In this document: piece after piece, positions 35,989 to 47,745 of the stretch
How positions within the stretch are numbered: position 1 is the stretch's first letter
How the letters are laid out: the number at the start of each line of letters is the position of its first letter
Origin: Colletotrichum lupini
Taxonomy: Eukaryota; Ascomycota; Sordariomycetes; Glomerellales; Glomerellaceae
DNA length: 64,000 nucleotides
Reading direction: 5' to 3'
Assembly (NCBI RefSeq): GCF_023278565.1
Contig: NC_064672.1
Coordinates: 4,526,001 to 4,590,000, forward strand
Notes under the pieces: model-generated
Seen by the model: the letters and a program-made list of their open reading frames with translations, nothing else
Databases searched by the model: none
What the model was told of the DNA's origin: nothing
Translations under genes and position numbers: made by a program

Positions 35989-35993
35989 TTTTT
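35989..35993 (+). terminator. Pol III T-run terminator of the 5S gene
   Basis: Five T residues one base after the 3' end of the 5S rRNA, the standard RNA polymerase III stop. Confidence 0.7.
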
Positions 35994-37564
35994 GGTGTTT
36001 TGGGTAGTTCGTTTCTCACGATGTGAGGCCCCATGGTGTGGAGCGGATGGTGGGCGACGATGTTAGCGGAGGAATCCCGTCGCAACGCCAAACGAAAGAG
36101 AACGCCTTCGCAGCTTTGATATCTGTTCTCGCTGATAGAGCCAGCTGTATCCACCTCCTCCAGCAACCTTGCCGTTATCTTCTCCTGGATTATTTTGCCC
36201 CCTTCGATGGCAGCCTCGCTCCAAGAACCAACTAACCAATCCAGATGACTACATAAGTCAATAATCATCACTGATCATGTCGTATGATATGATTGTAAAG
36301 CAGTCTGGAGCCTCTCTTCAGTCGAGGCCTTGCCCACAGTCGGCTGATGAAATGCCTTCCGATAGGGGTGGAACCATGGGTTGTTGGCCACTGTCGTTAT
36401 TCCCTTGCCATCATCCCTGAGCTTCTCGGAAGGCCAGCTAGTAGTGAGTGTATTCCTCTCCAACTTTCTAGACGAGAGCCTGAGCTATCGTCGAATGTTT
36501 CGAGGTCGATTGTGAAAGCTAGGTGATGCTTGGACGTTGCCTTAATGTCGACCTTCTCTCCAGAAGATGACGCTTCCATGCGATGAGAACATGCAGGCGG
36601 CAGAATAATCTTGACCTTCACTTCGATCTCGTTCTTTATCTTTGTTGAGAAGGCTGAAGTATCTCAATGGCCCAGGGAGAGATAAATTCCGGCGATGATG
36701 GCGGGAGCTGTCGGTGGTTGTCTTTGGTACCCATGGCTTGCCTCAATAAGAAATGACACGTAAACCAGAAGGATTGATACCCTTTCAGTTGCGGCTACAG
36801 AAGCGTCTCGATTCTGGTTAAGCTACAATGTTCCGCTTTGATGGACTGGGAGTACGCAATCGTTTCGAGATTTAGAAAGGCGAGTGGAAGCGGCGAGAGC
36901 TAGGCGGGCAGAGACCGAAACAGTCGCTAAACGGTATTTGGTAAGAGACGGAGGTCTCCAGGTAGTAACAGTTGGTTTTCGTCACATTATATTGACTTTT
37001 TCGTTGGCGGTTTTCTTGGTTTGGTTCTATGACTATCAGGAAGCGCGTATATTGACACTGCCCACCTTGATGCCAATAGCGCGCTCGCCTCAAAAGGGGT
37101 ACGTAGAACTGAACCTACTTACTACAAGTGACATATCGCCGGAGTTATCTGCTTTTTTGGGGGGGGGATTTCGGTAGTGCTGATGCGCGCGATGTAGGCT
37201 GAATGGATGCCCGAGAAGATAGATGTATGCCGTCACGGGGACTGATCCATCCGTCGCACGCTCTTTGGACAGAGCCTACGGTACCCTTCAGAAGGGAATG
37301 TTTGATGAGTTAAGCTAGAATATCTGGTACGAGTAAAAGTGAAATTATGTTAGCCCGACACTGTTCATAGTTGAAGTCTGACGGAGAGGTTCTCAACCGT
37401 GAAGAAGGTTGATGAGGGGATATTGCCGGTAAACCAAAGGGCATTTCTCATATGGTAAGGTAGCTAGCTACCCGGGTGGGAACCTAAGAGACCAAGGCGT
37501 CCATTTATTCAGAGATATGAATAGTCATTAATGGATAGGCGAGACTGGAAGATATTTCTACCAC

Positions 37565-38640
37565 GTGATTGAAGGCATCTCCAAGTCAGTGGTGAGGGTG
37601 TCAAATATTCCGGACCCTGGAGTTGCCCGGTACCTCCTGCCCTCTTGCACCCTTCCTTCACCTTCCTACTCTGCATTCTGTTCTCCTCTTCATTTGATCT
37701 TCTCACAAGTCCTACTTTTCCCCAGAAAACTTGCAGTCTCTCTTCTCCAACCTCTGTCTGTGTGGTTTGGTTGCGACTCATCCCTGCCTTTCCCATTCTA
37801 CTTTTCTTTCCGCACGCTCACCTTCGACTTATCACCTGCTCCGCAGGTCGCGGGAGATTCGATCTTGCCGTTCTTGCATTTCCATCATCGCAATCGAGGT
37901 AAGTCTGTTTCCTCCCTCAAAGTCTCTCTGGGAGCACCTGCAATCCGCGGCATGGCCTCCCTCGCGTGGATTCACGCTTTCGGGCTGGTGGATCTCCCTC
38001 TTCTTCGACTCGACTCGCTACTGTCTTGTCTTGCCATCTTCTCGGCTCGCCAAATTTATTGCCTGTCGCTGATAATCAAGAACGGAAGACAAGATGATCT
38101 TCCCGAAGAATCCGATAGCGAAGCCGCCATAGGCAGCGACATGAACGGATTCGCACGGAGCTCTGACTTATGGGGACTGGCACTAAGTCAAACGTATGGA
38201 TCTGAGGTTCCCTTTGATAATTTACAGCAAAGCCAATGGTATTGCGGCGTAGCCTCTGATCAAGCACGTCTTCTGATTATCCTGGAAGACGACCAGGCAA
38301 AGAAGCAGGGTCTTACAGTAAGTTTGGGATTCTATTCTTGACGTTGTTCGCCTGTACATGAATCTAACAATCCATTTCAGCCTACTCCCGTACTCCAAAT
38401 CGCCATCGCGCTTCCATGATGCGTCATGAAGAAGCTTGGGAGATCAAGAAAGTCGCAATCCTTGGCAGCCGTCACAAAAACGTCGCAGCGCTCGTCAGGG
38501 CCTATGCCTCGGATCCCATCCACATCGGACTCTTGGTCAACAAATCTAGGCTCCAGGAAGATGGTCCCTCACTTCTAGCAAATAGAACCAAAGCCGGTAT
38601 GGTCCTGGACATGACCCTAAACTGCCCCAGGTAGGTGACC
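37565..38640 (+). other. Possible small transcription unit, unrecognised
   Basis: A pyrimidine-rich stretch (37640-37850) like a fungal 5' leader is followed by well-formed splice signals: a GTAAGT at about 37899 and an intron-like GTAAGTTTGG...TTTCAG ending near 38380. The reading frame from about 38143 (MNGFARSSDLWG) crosses that intron and stops about 35 nt later. A separate 72-codon frame (38416-38634) begins MMRHEEAWEIKKVAILG. Neither product is recognised and no domain is visible. I regard this as a weak hypothetical gene or a non-coding transcript. Confidence 0.25.
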
Positions 38641-40156
38641 TACCTGAGACTCAAAACAAATCACAAACATAGTAAGTTCTCCGCGAGCAAGTGAAGCCGC
38701 TTGGTTCTTCTCAACCCGTGGCACCCAATGGTTCCCGAGCACTGATGACTTCTAGTTTGCAGAATGCAAAAAAACAAAATCACAGATGGAGGCGTATGAG
38801 CAGATGCGGCACCTGCACACACTGTCTTGTCTTTCTTCGGCTCCCTTCTGGAACCCAATGGGTAGAGAAGAGGAAATGAAAACCACCGGCAATTTCAGAT
38901 CTACACAAGCGAAATATAAGAGGCCAACAAACGCGAGTCTTTCGGGAAAAGTACGATGTTGAGGATTCGATATCAAACACCATCCCTCAGCCCAGCTCCC
39001 ACACCCTGCCGGCCACCTGAACCTTCATCACCGATACCCTTTCTCGTCTTCAATGCCAACGCTCTGCTCATCGATAGCACGGGCGCTCACTCCCCATGCG
39101 CACCACCGGCATCAGTCCCTGGGTCAACTCTCTCAACTTCGATAAATAGACCATCAGTCTGTCAAACGGGGCCATCGTGCAAGTTTCTAAGTCAAACCTG
39201 GTTCTGTTGTCGAATCGTCCTTTTTCGGGTCATTTCGGCTACGTAAGGACTCAGAAGGCTATTATCAGCTGGGCTGTTTCTGGAGAAGGACCCGGCGGAG
39301 CCAGTATGAAGCCCGACGCAGTTTTCCGCTTCTCTTTTGCTTCTCACCTAGTCTTGTCTGAAAACCCTCGCTCCTAGCCGAGCCGACACGAAAAAAATCC
39401 GACAAAATTCTCATATCACCCGAGAAGAAATCTTTCCCCGCGACGAAGGTGCTCTTCTACTTAGCCTCTGCCTCCTGCTATCAATTTTCCCCTGAGCAGA
39501 AACGGTAGAAAACTGGGCTGACAAAGGAAGATATCGGAGCGGCTTTCAACGGTCGGAGAGACGGCATGCTGAGCTGAGAAACACCATCCCAACGAGCGCT
39601 TCGACCAAAGACAACGAATACGCCCGAATTGCATTCAAAAAACACTGATAGCCGATCCAATTATGGTACATCACTGGCTAGCTGATGCACTCAGAATCTC
39701 CATGCCACAGCACGCAAGGAGCGAATGTAGACGTTTACCTACACGCGGTACCAAACAACAGTGCATCTTTGGGCGTGTCATACGTCGGATCCGACTCATC
39801 ATTGATGCAACAATCCTCACAATGCAGGATGAATGTAGTTGAACTACTAATGCATCATCCTACGGTGCAATTGCAATTTGACTTTTCCATCCTCACGATC
39901 AACGGTATGTACATCTATTCAACTTTTTGGTTGATTTCGATTGTACACCCCAGCACACCTCGCATTGGTCAAAGCTCACAAGCTCCTTCTGCAGCTTTAC
40001 CCAATTTTTTTTCCCCCACTGGAGGGATCCTTCCCAACCAAGACTCACACCGAGACACACTCGACCTACCTGCAACACCAGCCTGAACTGCACAATAATT
40101 CGACATAGCACCGACTGCAAAACGAGGCTGGAAACCGATCGATCGCGGATCCGAGG

Positions 40157-40164
40157 TATAAAAG
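40157..40164 (+). promoter_or_regulatory. TATA box of SEN54
   Basis: TATAAAAG lies 74 nt upstream of the SEN54 ATG, at a plausible distance for a fungal core promoter. Confidence 0.5.
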
Positions 40165-40237
40165 GAGAAAGAAGCCTAGTTTGTGGCAGCAATAAAAAAA
40201 AACCAAAAATCGAAGCGCCTGCCAAAAGAAGAGGAAA

Positions 40238-41692
40238 ATGCCCCTCGACGACGACGACAATCCCACCGCGGCGCCGGCCGCGGCGCAGCTCAACAATGAC
40301 TCGGGCGCAGGCGACGAAGCCGAGGACGAAGGCCTCTTCGACATGCGACTCTTTGCATCCATGTTCAACAAGAAGGGCGTCGCCTCGCAAGCCGTCCGCA
40401 AGGGTCAAAAGGACTTTGAGTCGCACGGCACGAAAGCCCAGGAGAACGCGCTGGAGACGAGCAGGCAGGTCATTGAGGAGGTGCTGGGATACACGAGAGT
40501 GCACAGAGATACATGGAGCAAGGGCTGGTACTTCCCGGACTACTGGCCCGAGATCATGGAGGCCATCGAGGATGGGGACACTTCTGGGTTGGCGAAGCCC
40601 GAGTATCTGCAGGAGTTCATGACTGAGACGAGGCCGATTTATGCCAAGGAGAGGGTTGTTGTCGTGGAGGAGCTGAAGGGTCCGCAGGCGAGGTCTATGG
40701 GCAGAGTGATTCGAGGACTCAAGACGCCGAGACCGGCGTTGGGAAAGCTGTGGCTGTTGCCCGAGGAGGCGCTGTTCCTTGTGGAGAGGGGTAGCTTGGA
40801 GCTTTGGTGGCCGTATCGCGAGCTCAAGGAGATTCTGCCGCCGTCAGAGGCGAAGCCCGCTGAAGAGCAGACAGATTCCGAAGACGCAGAACCCGAAGAC
40901 GAGTTCGACGTTGGCGTACCCTTGAGCTTACAAGCCGCCTACTCATTCTTCATCGGACTGGACGGCGAACGGGGCAAGATATCACTTCCAAAATACCAAG
41001 TCTACTCACACCTCAGACGGTTGGGATACTACGTTCAACGCATCCCGCCAGAACCTACAGAATCTACGCCCACACCCGAAGCACCGCAGAAATCACTGTG
41101 GCAATGGCTCGTCTCACTTCTTCAAAGACCATCGGCGGCGCCCGCAACGCCAGCGCCTTACGGGCCCTTGGTCAAGCCGAGCGTCTATCGACAATATAGC
41201 GTCGTCTACAAACAACTCGAGCTCCTATCCCGCTACCAGCCATCGCCCGCACCTCAGGAGCCCAAGCAAGCCGAGGACCCGTACAAGATCCATTGGCACG
41301 TCTGGAAGCCTTCGAAGCATCCCAACCTTCGTGTGACGGACCTACCACCACCAGACATCCGCATCGCTGTCGCTGACGCGCGCGACGACGCGATCCCGGA
41401 TATTGAAGAGATTTCGGCGCTGCTCGACTCGACACCGTACGACGCGCCCGATCCTGTCTTGATGGGCGGGCCAGGAAAGCTGTACCAGCGCTTGAGACAC
41501 GGTTACCGCAACGTTCTTGTCGCCGTCGTGGATCGCGGCTTGGTCAACTTTATGAGGTTCGGGCAGGCTGCATTTGGGGAGGAGAGGCTCTACGAGAGAT
41601 TCGATAATCGGGGTGGGTTCCGAGGCGGCAAGAGGGGTGGGAAGGGTGGACGCGGAAGGGGAGGAGGCAGGGGACGGGGCCGGGGTCGGTGA
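40238..41692 (+). CDS. SEN54: tRNA-splicing endonuclease subunit Sen54
   Basis: Sen54 is a structural subunit of the heterotetrameric SEN endonuclease that cuts introns from nuclear pre-tRNAs. One intronless frame gives 484 residues. The N-terminal Sen54 domain is clear: RVHRDTWSKGWYFPDYW, then MGRVIRGLKTPRPALGKLWL and LPEEALFLVERGSLELWW, roughly residues 88-190. Next are an acidic linker (EEQTDSEDAEPEDEFDVG) and a segment LSLQAAYSFFIG to YSHLRRLGYYVQRI. The C-terminal part (PYKIHWHVWKPSK, then DIRIAVADARDDAIPDIEEI, and GYRNVLVAVVDRGLVNFMRF) fits the fungal family. The protein ends in about 27 residues of Gly/Arg/Lys repeats (RGG, GRGRGR), an RNA-binding or arginine-methylation type tail. Start context is good (aaaATGCC), with TATAAAAG 74 nt upstream. 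Confidence 0.92.
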   Translation: MPLDDDDNPTAAPAAAQLNNDSGAGDEAEDEGLFDMRLFASMFNKKGVASQAVRKGQKDFESHGTKAQENALETSRQVIEEVLGYTRVHRDTWSKGWYFPDYWPEIMEAIEDGDTSGLAKPEYLQEFMTETRPIYAKERVVVVEELKGPQARSMGRVIRGLKTPRPALGKLWLLPEEALFLVERGSLELWWPYRELKEILPPSEAKPAEEQTDSEDAEPEDEFDVGVPLSLQAAYSFFIGLDGERGKISLPKYQVYSHLRRLGYYVQRIPPEPTESTPTPEAPQKSLWQWLVSLLQRPSAAPATPAPYGPLVKPSVYRQYSVVYKQLELLSRYQPSPAPQEPKQAEDPYKIHWHVWKPSKHPNLRVTDLPPPDIRIAVADARDDAIPDIEEISALLDSTPYDAPDPVLMGGPGKLYQRLRHGYRNVLVAVVDRGLVNFMRFGQAAFGEERLYERFDNRGGFRGGKRGGKGGRGRGGGRGRGRGR

Positions 41693-42939
41693 ATGATTGC
41701 CGGTCAATACGGAAATTTGATGTTGCGGCACGGGCTGGGGAGGAAGAGAGGCTCTCGAGGCGAGGCGGGCGAACTCTGGGACGGATACCTCCCAAGACTA
41801 TTGTGGCATGTATAGAATGGAGTACAACTAGAGAAGCCTCACGGCTTGCGGCTCGTGATGATCGCCGCCAATGGTTGATAGATACCCTCCCTGATCGAGC
41901 ACGGCTATACCGTTCAACGATGAAATGAAAGGACTGTCTATTACCGAGTTTCCGTTTATGATCATCATGAACCGCCCCAGCCTCATCAAACCTTGAATTG
42001 TTTTCTGGGAATCCCAAACTTTTGGCACCTACTATAGAGGCTATGCTGACGCCAGTCACCACAGCTCTACAACCAACCCCGGAATCCACAACATAGACTT
42101 TTTCTCCCTTCCCGCCCCCAAAATACCCATTCTTTCTATAGACTATAACAAAAGCCCGTACAAGGGAAAAAGTCTGACCTCGCTCATCACCGGGAAGGGC
42201 ATGTTATTACCGGAAAAGGTGCGTACTACTGACAGCCATATAGGCGGCAGAGAGGAAGCGGCTAAGATTCAAGACGTGTCTTCTAGTTGCAAGCAAGTCG
42301 CCGAAATGAGTCATGCTTCGGGGGGAGCTTAGGAAGTTACAACGTCCGTTCCCTCTGAGGCCGACAGCACTCCGTACGGAGTGATGACTCGAGTTAATTT
42401 CAAACTAAACTTCTAGGGCTGTCCGTAACCTGCCTCAGCTATACTGAGTTACCAACAAATATTCTATTCCGTATCCGTGTAGACTTTACAAAGTAATCTG
42501 GCGACTCTTGCCATGGCCCGTGAGGTTTGGTTAGTCATTCATTAACTCTAACGCAATGAAACTCGCCCAAAAGAACGGCCGCGGAGCCCTTGGGTGCGCG
42601 GAACCCGCGCTTGTAGCGTGTAGCGTAGGTCGGAAGATCGTGTTTCTTTGCGAAGTATGGTATCTCGCATCAGCTGTAGTAATGCAGAGTAGTCAGTCGT
42701 CGTCGTCACTGCCGCGGTGAGCAAGTTAGATTCGCGATGATTTATATACGTGCGCCCCAAATATATCGAAGGACATACGTTCTCGTCGGCACCAACTGCG
42801 AAAACCTATAGCCTAAGGAAAAGGCCACAATCCTTAGAACCTGCCCTCTAAAAACTAATATATCCACAAAGCAGAAAAAAATGTTGTCGTCGATGCTTAA
42901 GAGTTACAGGGGTTGTCCGCGAAAAAAAAAACATGTATA
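41693..42939. other. Intergenic region, no gene seen
   Basis: Downstream of SEN54. Open frames here are antisense shadows or short. No RNA gene recognised. The RIP-mutated block begins around 42940. Confidence 0.45.
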
Positions 42940-45900
42940 GAGTTGCGTATTAAGAAGGCGGCCACATAAAGAGCTAATATTATAAAGGCAATAATATTCT
43001 ACCACTAGCTGCCGCTATTCTACTACTAAGTATAGCTATAACCGCTACACGACCGCCGGTCTCGGGTATATATATAAGCTAAGCTCTACGTAATTAGTAT
43101 TCGAACGGATTAAGCTAATTAGAGGCCGTTAATTAATTTATAGTTAATTAAATTATTTTAATAAAAAGTATAGTAATTAACGAATTAGCTTAATTAACTA
43201 TTAATTATTTTATATAGCCTATAGCCCGTAATTTAATAACTTCTTTTATTTAACTTCGTATTTTACTTTAACTTTATACTTATTAATAAGTCTATTTATC
43301 TCGCTTTTTATTATAAGATTAATATTATAAGTATAATCCTCGTTAATTAGATCTTATAATACGTCTAATTATATAAAATTATTAATTAATTAAGATTACG
43401 ATTTTATAAGTATTAGTAGCTAAGGAGCCCTTATAAAATTAATTATATTACTATTAACTACGTTAATTACTTTATTAATAACAGCTTACTAATACCCCTA
43501 CTATATTTTTATACTAAGCTCGTACGTATTAAAATTATATATAATCTCGAGGCCTTATTAAATAGAAATAGTTTTACTTAGTATTAAAGGTATTATTAAT
43601 AATAATAACGCTAGTACAGGTATTACTTTTATATATTTAATAACTTTTTTATATTTAAATATAGAGGGCTCTCGTTTAAAAGAGGTACTTAGATCGATTA
43701 TTAGCTTTTTCGATTTAAATACCCTAATACTTATTATAACTATTATAATACTTATTATAGAGCCCTATAAGCGACCCTTACCTCGGACTTAAAAAGGATT
43801 AAATAGGGGGGTAGAAGTATTATTATTAATAATAAGCTCTAAGTATTATTAAAACTAATATAAATAAATCTTTTTTTAGTAATATTAAGGTACTATCCTT
43901 AGTATATTACTAAAGGACGTAATAATAAAGTAGCTTATAAGTAGTTCGAATTAAATAGGGTACGTACTTTTTTAATAGCTTTTTATATAAACCTAAATTT
44001 AATTATTTACTTAGCATATAGAGTTTTTATAAAAGGTACTTAAGGGTATTATAATATATATATATATAGACCTTTTTTTAAAATAATCCCGTAATAATAC
44101 TTAATACTTTAGCTTAATAATAAGTTTAGTAAGTATTAATTATAACCGCTTAACCTACTTAAAAAATAACTAATTTATTAAATATAGTTTTAAAATTACT
44201 TATATAATAGTAGATTTATACTTTAATACTTATATATAAGGATTCGATAATTAACGTAGTTAAGTAACTAAAATACTTAATTCGGTTAACCTAAATAAGT
44301 ACGATTTTTTTATATTACGGCTTAAACTAAGTATTAATAATATAATTAATTACTATTATAAAGTACTTAATAATCTTAAATTTAAATAATTAATCGCAAT
44401 ATATAGTTATTAATTCGCTATAAAAGAGATTACTTTAATTTATAAAGAATTATTAAAAGCGAGGGTTATATATAATGATACTAATCTCGTTCCTCGTAAC
44501 CGGGCCGAAGTAGCGCCGGGTCTTAGCTAGTACGTTAAAGTTAACGTATTAATAATAAAGTACGTATAATATTACTTTAAATTAGGTATTATTATTAAGG
44601 GCGTTAAGTAGAGTAATTTTATAATCCGTATACGTAATTTATAAAAAGGGAATTTCGTAGGCCCGGAGTAATATTAATAGCTAGTCAATAGCTTAATAAT
44701 AGTTAATTTCTTTTTTACTAAATAAAAAGTAGCTCGTAACTTAAAAAGTATAACTATCGTTCGTAACTTTATAAATATTAAATAGCGGCATATTAAATTA
44801 ATTAGTTTTATATATAGAATCTATTAATAAAATATCTAGATATTATTAAAATAGGGAAATTATAGTAGTAAGTATAATAAATAAGCTCGTAATATAGCCC
44901 GCGTTATTATATTAAAAACGGTACTAATACTTTATAAAATTACGTAATTAATTAAATAATTATTTAATAAGAGATCTACTACTTAATTCGTTATAGTAAT
45001 AAGTAGCTAGTATATTAAGTATATTATAAGTAATAATACTATTATAATTACTACTTTTTAATTAGAGGCTTAAAAGAATTTAAATAAGTTAAATACCCTT
45101 ATTTTATTAATTAACGATTTAGCCTTTTTTATTATATAGTCTAGCACGTATAGCTTTAACGAGGTAATGCGGGATATTCTTATACAGAATATGAAAAGTG
45201 AATATTCATATAGAAGCAAGAATATATGAATATAGGGGAAATAAGCGTATATAAAAGAGGTTTTTGTAGTAAAGAGAGTAATATAGTTGAATTACTATAT
45301 GAGAAGTTGCTTGCTTAACGAAAGGTCTAGGTAGGTAAATACACGCCTACATATAGGCATAAAAACCTCCTACTAGAATATTCCATTGCTTATTAATTAT
45401 GATATAATTAATAAGCGTATACGTAAGTGAATGCGTAATCGTAGTACGTAATTCCGCCTCGAGTAAATTCCAGATTATTCAGTTACCTTCCAGTACTTTC
45501 CATTGCTCGCGTAAGCTTATATAAGCAGTATTGCTTACATAATCAATACCTATAATAATCTACAGAAATCGTAGATTAATATGGTATATAGGTTGCTTAC
45601 GTAATATTGATAATAAGGCGAATAATAAGGTAAACAAAGTTACCTTCGTAACATATAGTAGTGCGTAGTAGTAATATATAAAAGCGTTAGTATTATTAAA
45701 TAAGTAATTATAATAAGTACGGAAGTTATTAATAACGGGATAAAAGAGCTAATCGCTACTTAAAAAGCTAATAGCGATTTATTAATAATAGTTTATAAAT
45801 AAAGTCGAGGATTTATAATACTTATTTAAGTAAGTTAACTTTATAAAACGTTATTATTTTTAATTATAACGTAAGTTACGAATATAATAATAAGTAATAG

Positions 45901-46200
45901 TAATTAGTACCCTAGTAAAGGGTTTATATTAAATAATTCGGACCGCAAAGCTAGTTTCGTAAATAGCCTCGTTAAGTACTACTCTAGCTTTAAATAAGCT
46001 AAAGAAGCGCTAGCTAAAAATTAAGTAATTATACTCTATATAACTATAATTATTATAATTAATAATATACTAATAAATAAAAGAATCGTTAACTTTATAA
46101 TTATTTTCTTTTTATAGTATATTAACGTTAAAAATAGTTTTAATTAATAATAATAATAGTAGTAATAACGGCGAGGTTAACGAAGTAGTAGTTATAAATA
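42940..46200. mobile_element. Second RIP-mutated AT-rich block, element not identifiable
   Basis: About 3.2 kb of AT-rich DNA without any open frame over 60 codons. It has the same dinucleotide pattern as the Copia pair: CpA and TpG nearly absent, TpA in excess, CpG retained. I could not match it to the Copia copies or find terminal repeats. It is presumably a mutated transposon or fragments of several. An exceptional stretch that still contains CpA/TpG sits at about 45168-45653. The right edge runs into a GTAR-type simple repeat. Confidence 0.6.
45168..45653. repeat. Island lacking RIP in the AT-rich block (possible solo LTR)
   Basis: About 486 bp starting TGCGGGATATTC and ending CGTAACA, with many TpG and CpA dinucleotides, unlike the DNA on both sides. 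It contains a TATA-like tataaaag (about 45249-45256), a short inverted repeat (atattcatat...atatgaatat) and two ccattgct words. TG...CA ends, length and a TATA-like box suit a solo LTR, but the 5-bp flanks (ggtaa and tatag) do not match, so no target duplication supports it. Confidence 0.35.
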
Positions 46201-46250
46201 GGTAAGTAAGTAGGTAAGTAAATAAGTAGGTAAGTGGGTAGGTATAGGTA
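46198..46250 (+). repeat. GTAR tetranucleotide microsatellite
   Basis: Imperfect repeats of GTAA/GTAG (ggtaagtaagtaggtaag and onward) at the exact edge between RIP-mutated DNA and normal DNA. Simple-repeat tails of this sort can end fungal non-LTR elements, but no such element is recognisable beside it. Confidence 0.7.
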
Positions 46251-47646
46251 GCTGGGCTCCGTAGTCGGAGGCAGGAGCGGTCGCAGCCACACTTAGGGGC
46301 GGGATATCGGCAGGTGCTGGCAGAATATCATCGCCCTATTATAAAACGCTGTTTACATCTAACGGCACCGACCAATATGCGACGTATTTGGCGAGAAGTC
46401 GGTCAGCACCGCCGCCGACCGCCGGCTGAGCTTTTTTTCCAAAGTACGGACGCCGACGGGATTGTGGGGGGTGGGTGGTTTAGGCCTCTTTCTCTCTTGC
46501 AAGTTTGAATGACCTGCCGGTGTCCGTAATCACATGGCAAAAGTCGTAAGGCGTGAAGTGGATGGAAGGGGGAAGGAGGAACGTTGAAATGCATGGAAGG
46601 GCAGGGGGTCGGAATGCCATCCATCGGTTTAGGTTGCGCGCGACCATGGGGGATATTTCGGCGAGTACCGTGCCTTGGACTCTGGTGTTCAGCCAAAGAT
46701 GTGGTGGATTTGTGACGGGGCTATAATCCTCCATGTGTTGGAAGTCCCCTCAAAAGCCCACCCATGAGAACGAGTTGGATAAAGTACACTATGAGCGAGA
46801 ACCCCCCCAGCCAACAACAATTGTCATCGCGGTGAGAAAAGATGCGCTCATGCGTCACCTAGGGGGGTGAGAGTTGGCCGGGGTTTAGTTGGAGTTGGCT
46901 GCCAACCTGCATGGGAGATCAGGATTGACGACGGGGATATAACCACAGGACTGGAGGGCCCGTTCAACCCCTGTTGACGTGGCCAGGAAGGAAAAGCCAA
47001 CGGAGTACGGAGTACAGACCAGTGTTCATACAGCGCGTTTTTTTATTTTATTTTATAGTTTCATTGGGCGTGCAGTCTTCATATGTACGACGACCAGTCG
47101 TTTTCCAACTCATCAGCTGTTCGAGCATCGAGTGCTACCTAAGGAGGGAGTGCTTGCAGATGCGGCATTTGAATGTTCAGGCTGCATTCATTAGAAGCAG
47201 TGAGGAAGGTGATCGAGATGAAGGACCTGCCAGGTACGGTCCGTCCGCTGCCCGTGTTCATTGCTACCTCCCGTGTTCATGGAAGCGTGTGCAACGAAGA
47301 TAGAGGGTATCTCGCGGCTATCAAGGTTTGTGTGTTGTTGGCAAGAAGAGCATGCGGGTGAATGATGAGGTGATCAAATAAACCAATCTCACCATTTACC
47401 CGCATGCCAGTTGCCTTGTTGGTGCTGGTGCTCGGTTGACGTGCGGTACCTTGGGTTGCCTGAGTTGTCAACTTGGAGAAACTTTCGGACAGATGCGCCA
47501 CGGAAATTGTCGCAAACCTAACTCTCAAGTCGACCGCACAGCTTCATGCATGGGATACATGAAATGAGATGAAGGGCGGCAAGTGATGACTATAGTAGCG
47601 GGAGACGACAAAAAAGACTACTTCGTGAGAAATGCAAAAGAATATG
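46251..47646. other. Intergenic region, no gene seen
   Basis: Normal base composition returns after the RIP-mutated block. Open frames are short, overlap on both strands and lack domains. No supportable gene. Confidence 0.4.
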
Positions 47647-47745
47647 CGACAACAGCAGGGTTCGAACCTGCGCATCCGAAGATAATAGATAACGATTGAA
47701 GGATCAATTCAAGTCTATCGCCTTGGACCACTCGGCCATGTTGCC
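47647..47745 (-). tRNA. tRNA-Ser(TGA), with intron
   Basis: A class II tRNA on the minus strand. Acceptor GGCAACA pairs perfectly with TGTTGTC, with discriminator G73 as in Ser. The A-box is TGGCCGAGTGGTCC. The anticodon stem is ATAGA/TCTAT with loop CT-TGA-A, an intron of about 17 nt after position 37, then A38. A long variable arm (TATCTTCGGAT area) precedes the T-arm GCAGG-TTCGAAC-CCTGC. T4 and T6 runs follow downstream on the minus strand as terminators. Mature length is about 82 nt. Confidence 0.92.

Larger units (their letters stand above)
34721..37564. other. Gene-poor interval carrying a 5S rRNA gene
   Basis: Apart from the 5S gene at 35869-35987, I see no supportable gene. Minus-strand open stretches at about 36000-36270 and 36400-36620 have a protein-like look (SWSEAAIEGGKIIQEKI; LAFTIDLETFDDSSGSR) but no recognised domain and no continuous frame. 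They may be remnants of a decayed gene. Confidence 0.35.

Noticed and set aside
35846..36271. 141-codon minus-strand open frame
   Set aside because: Its 3' half is antisense to the 5S rRNA gene; the rest has no recognised domain.
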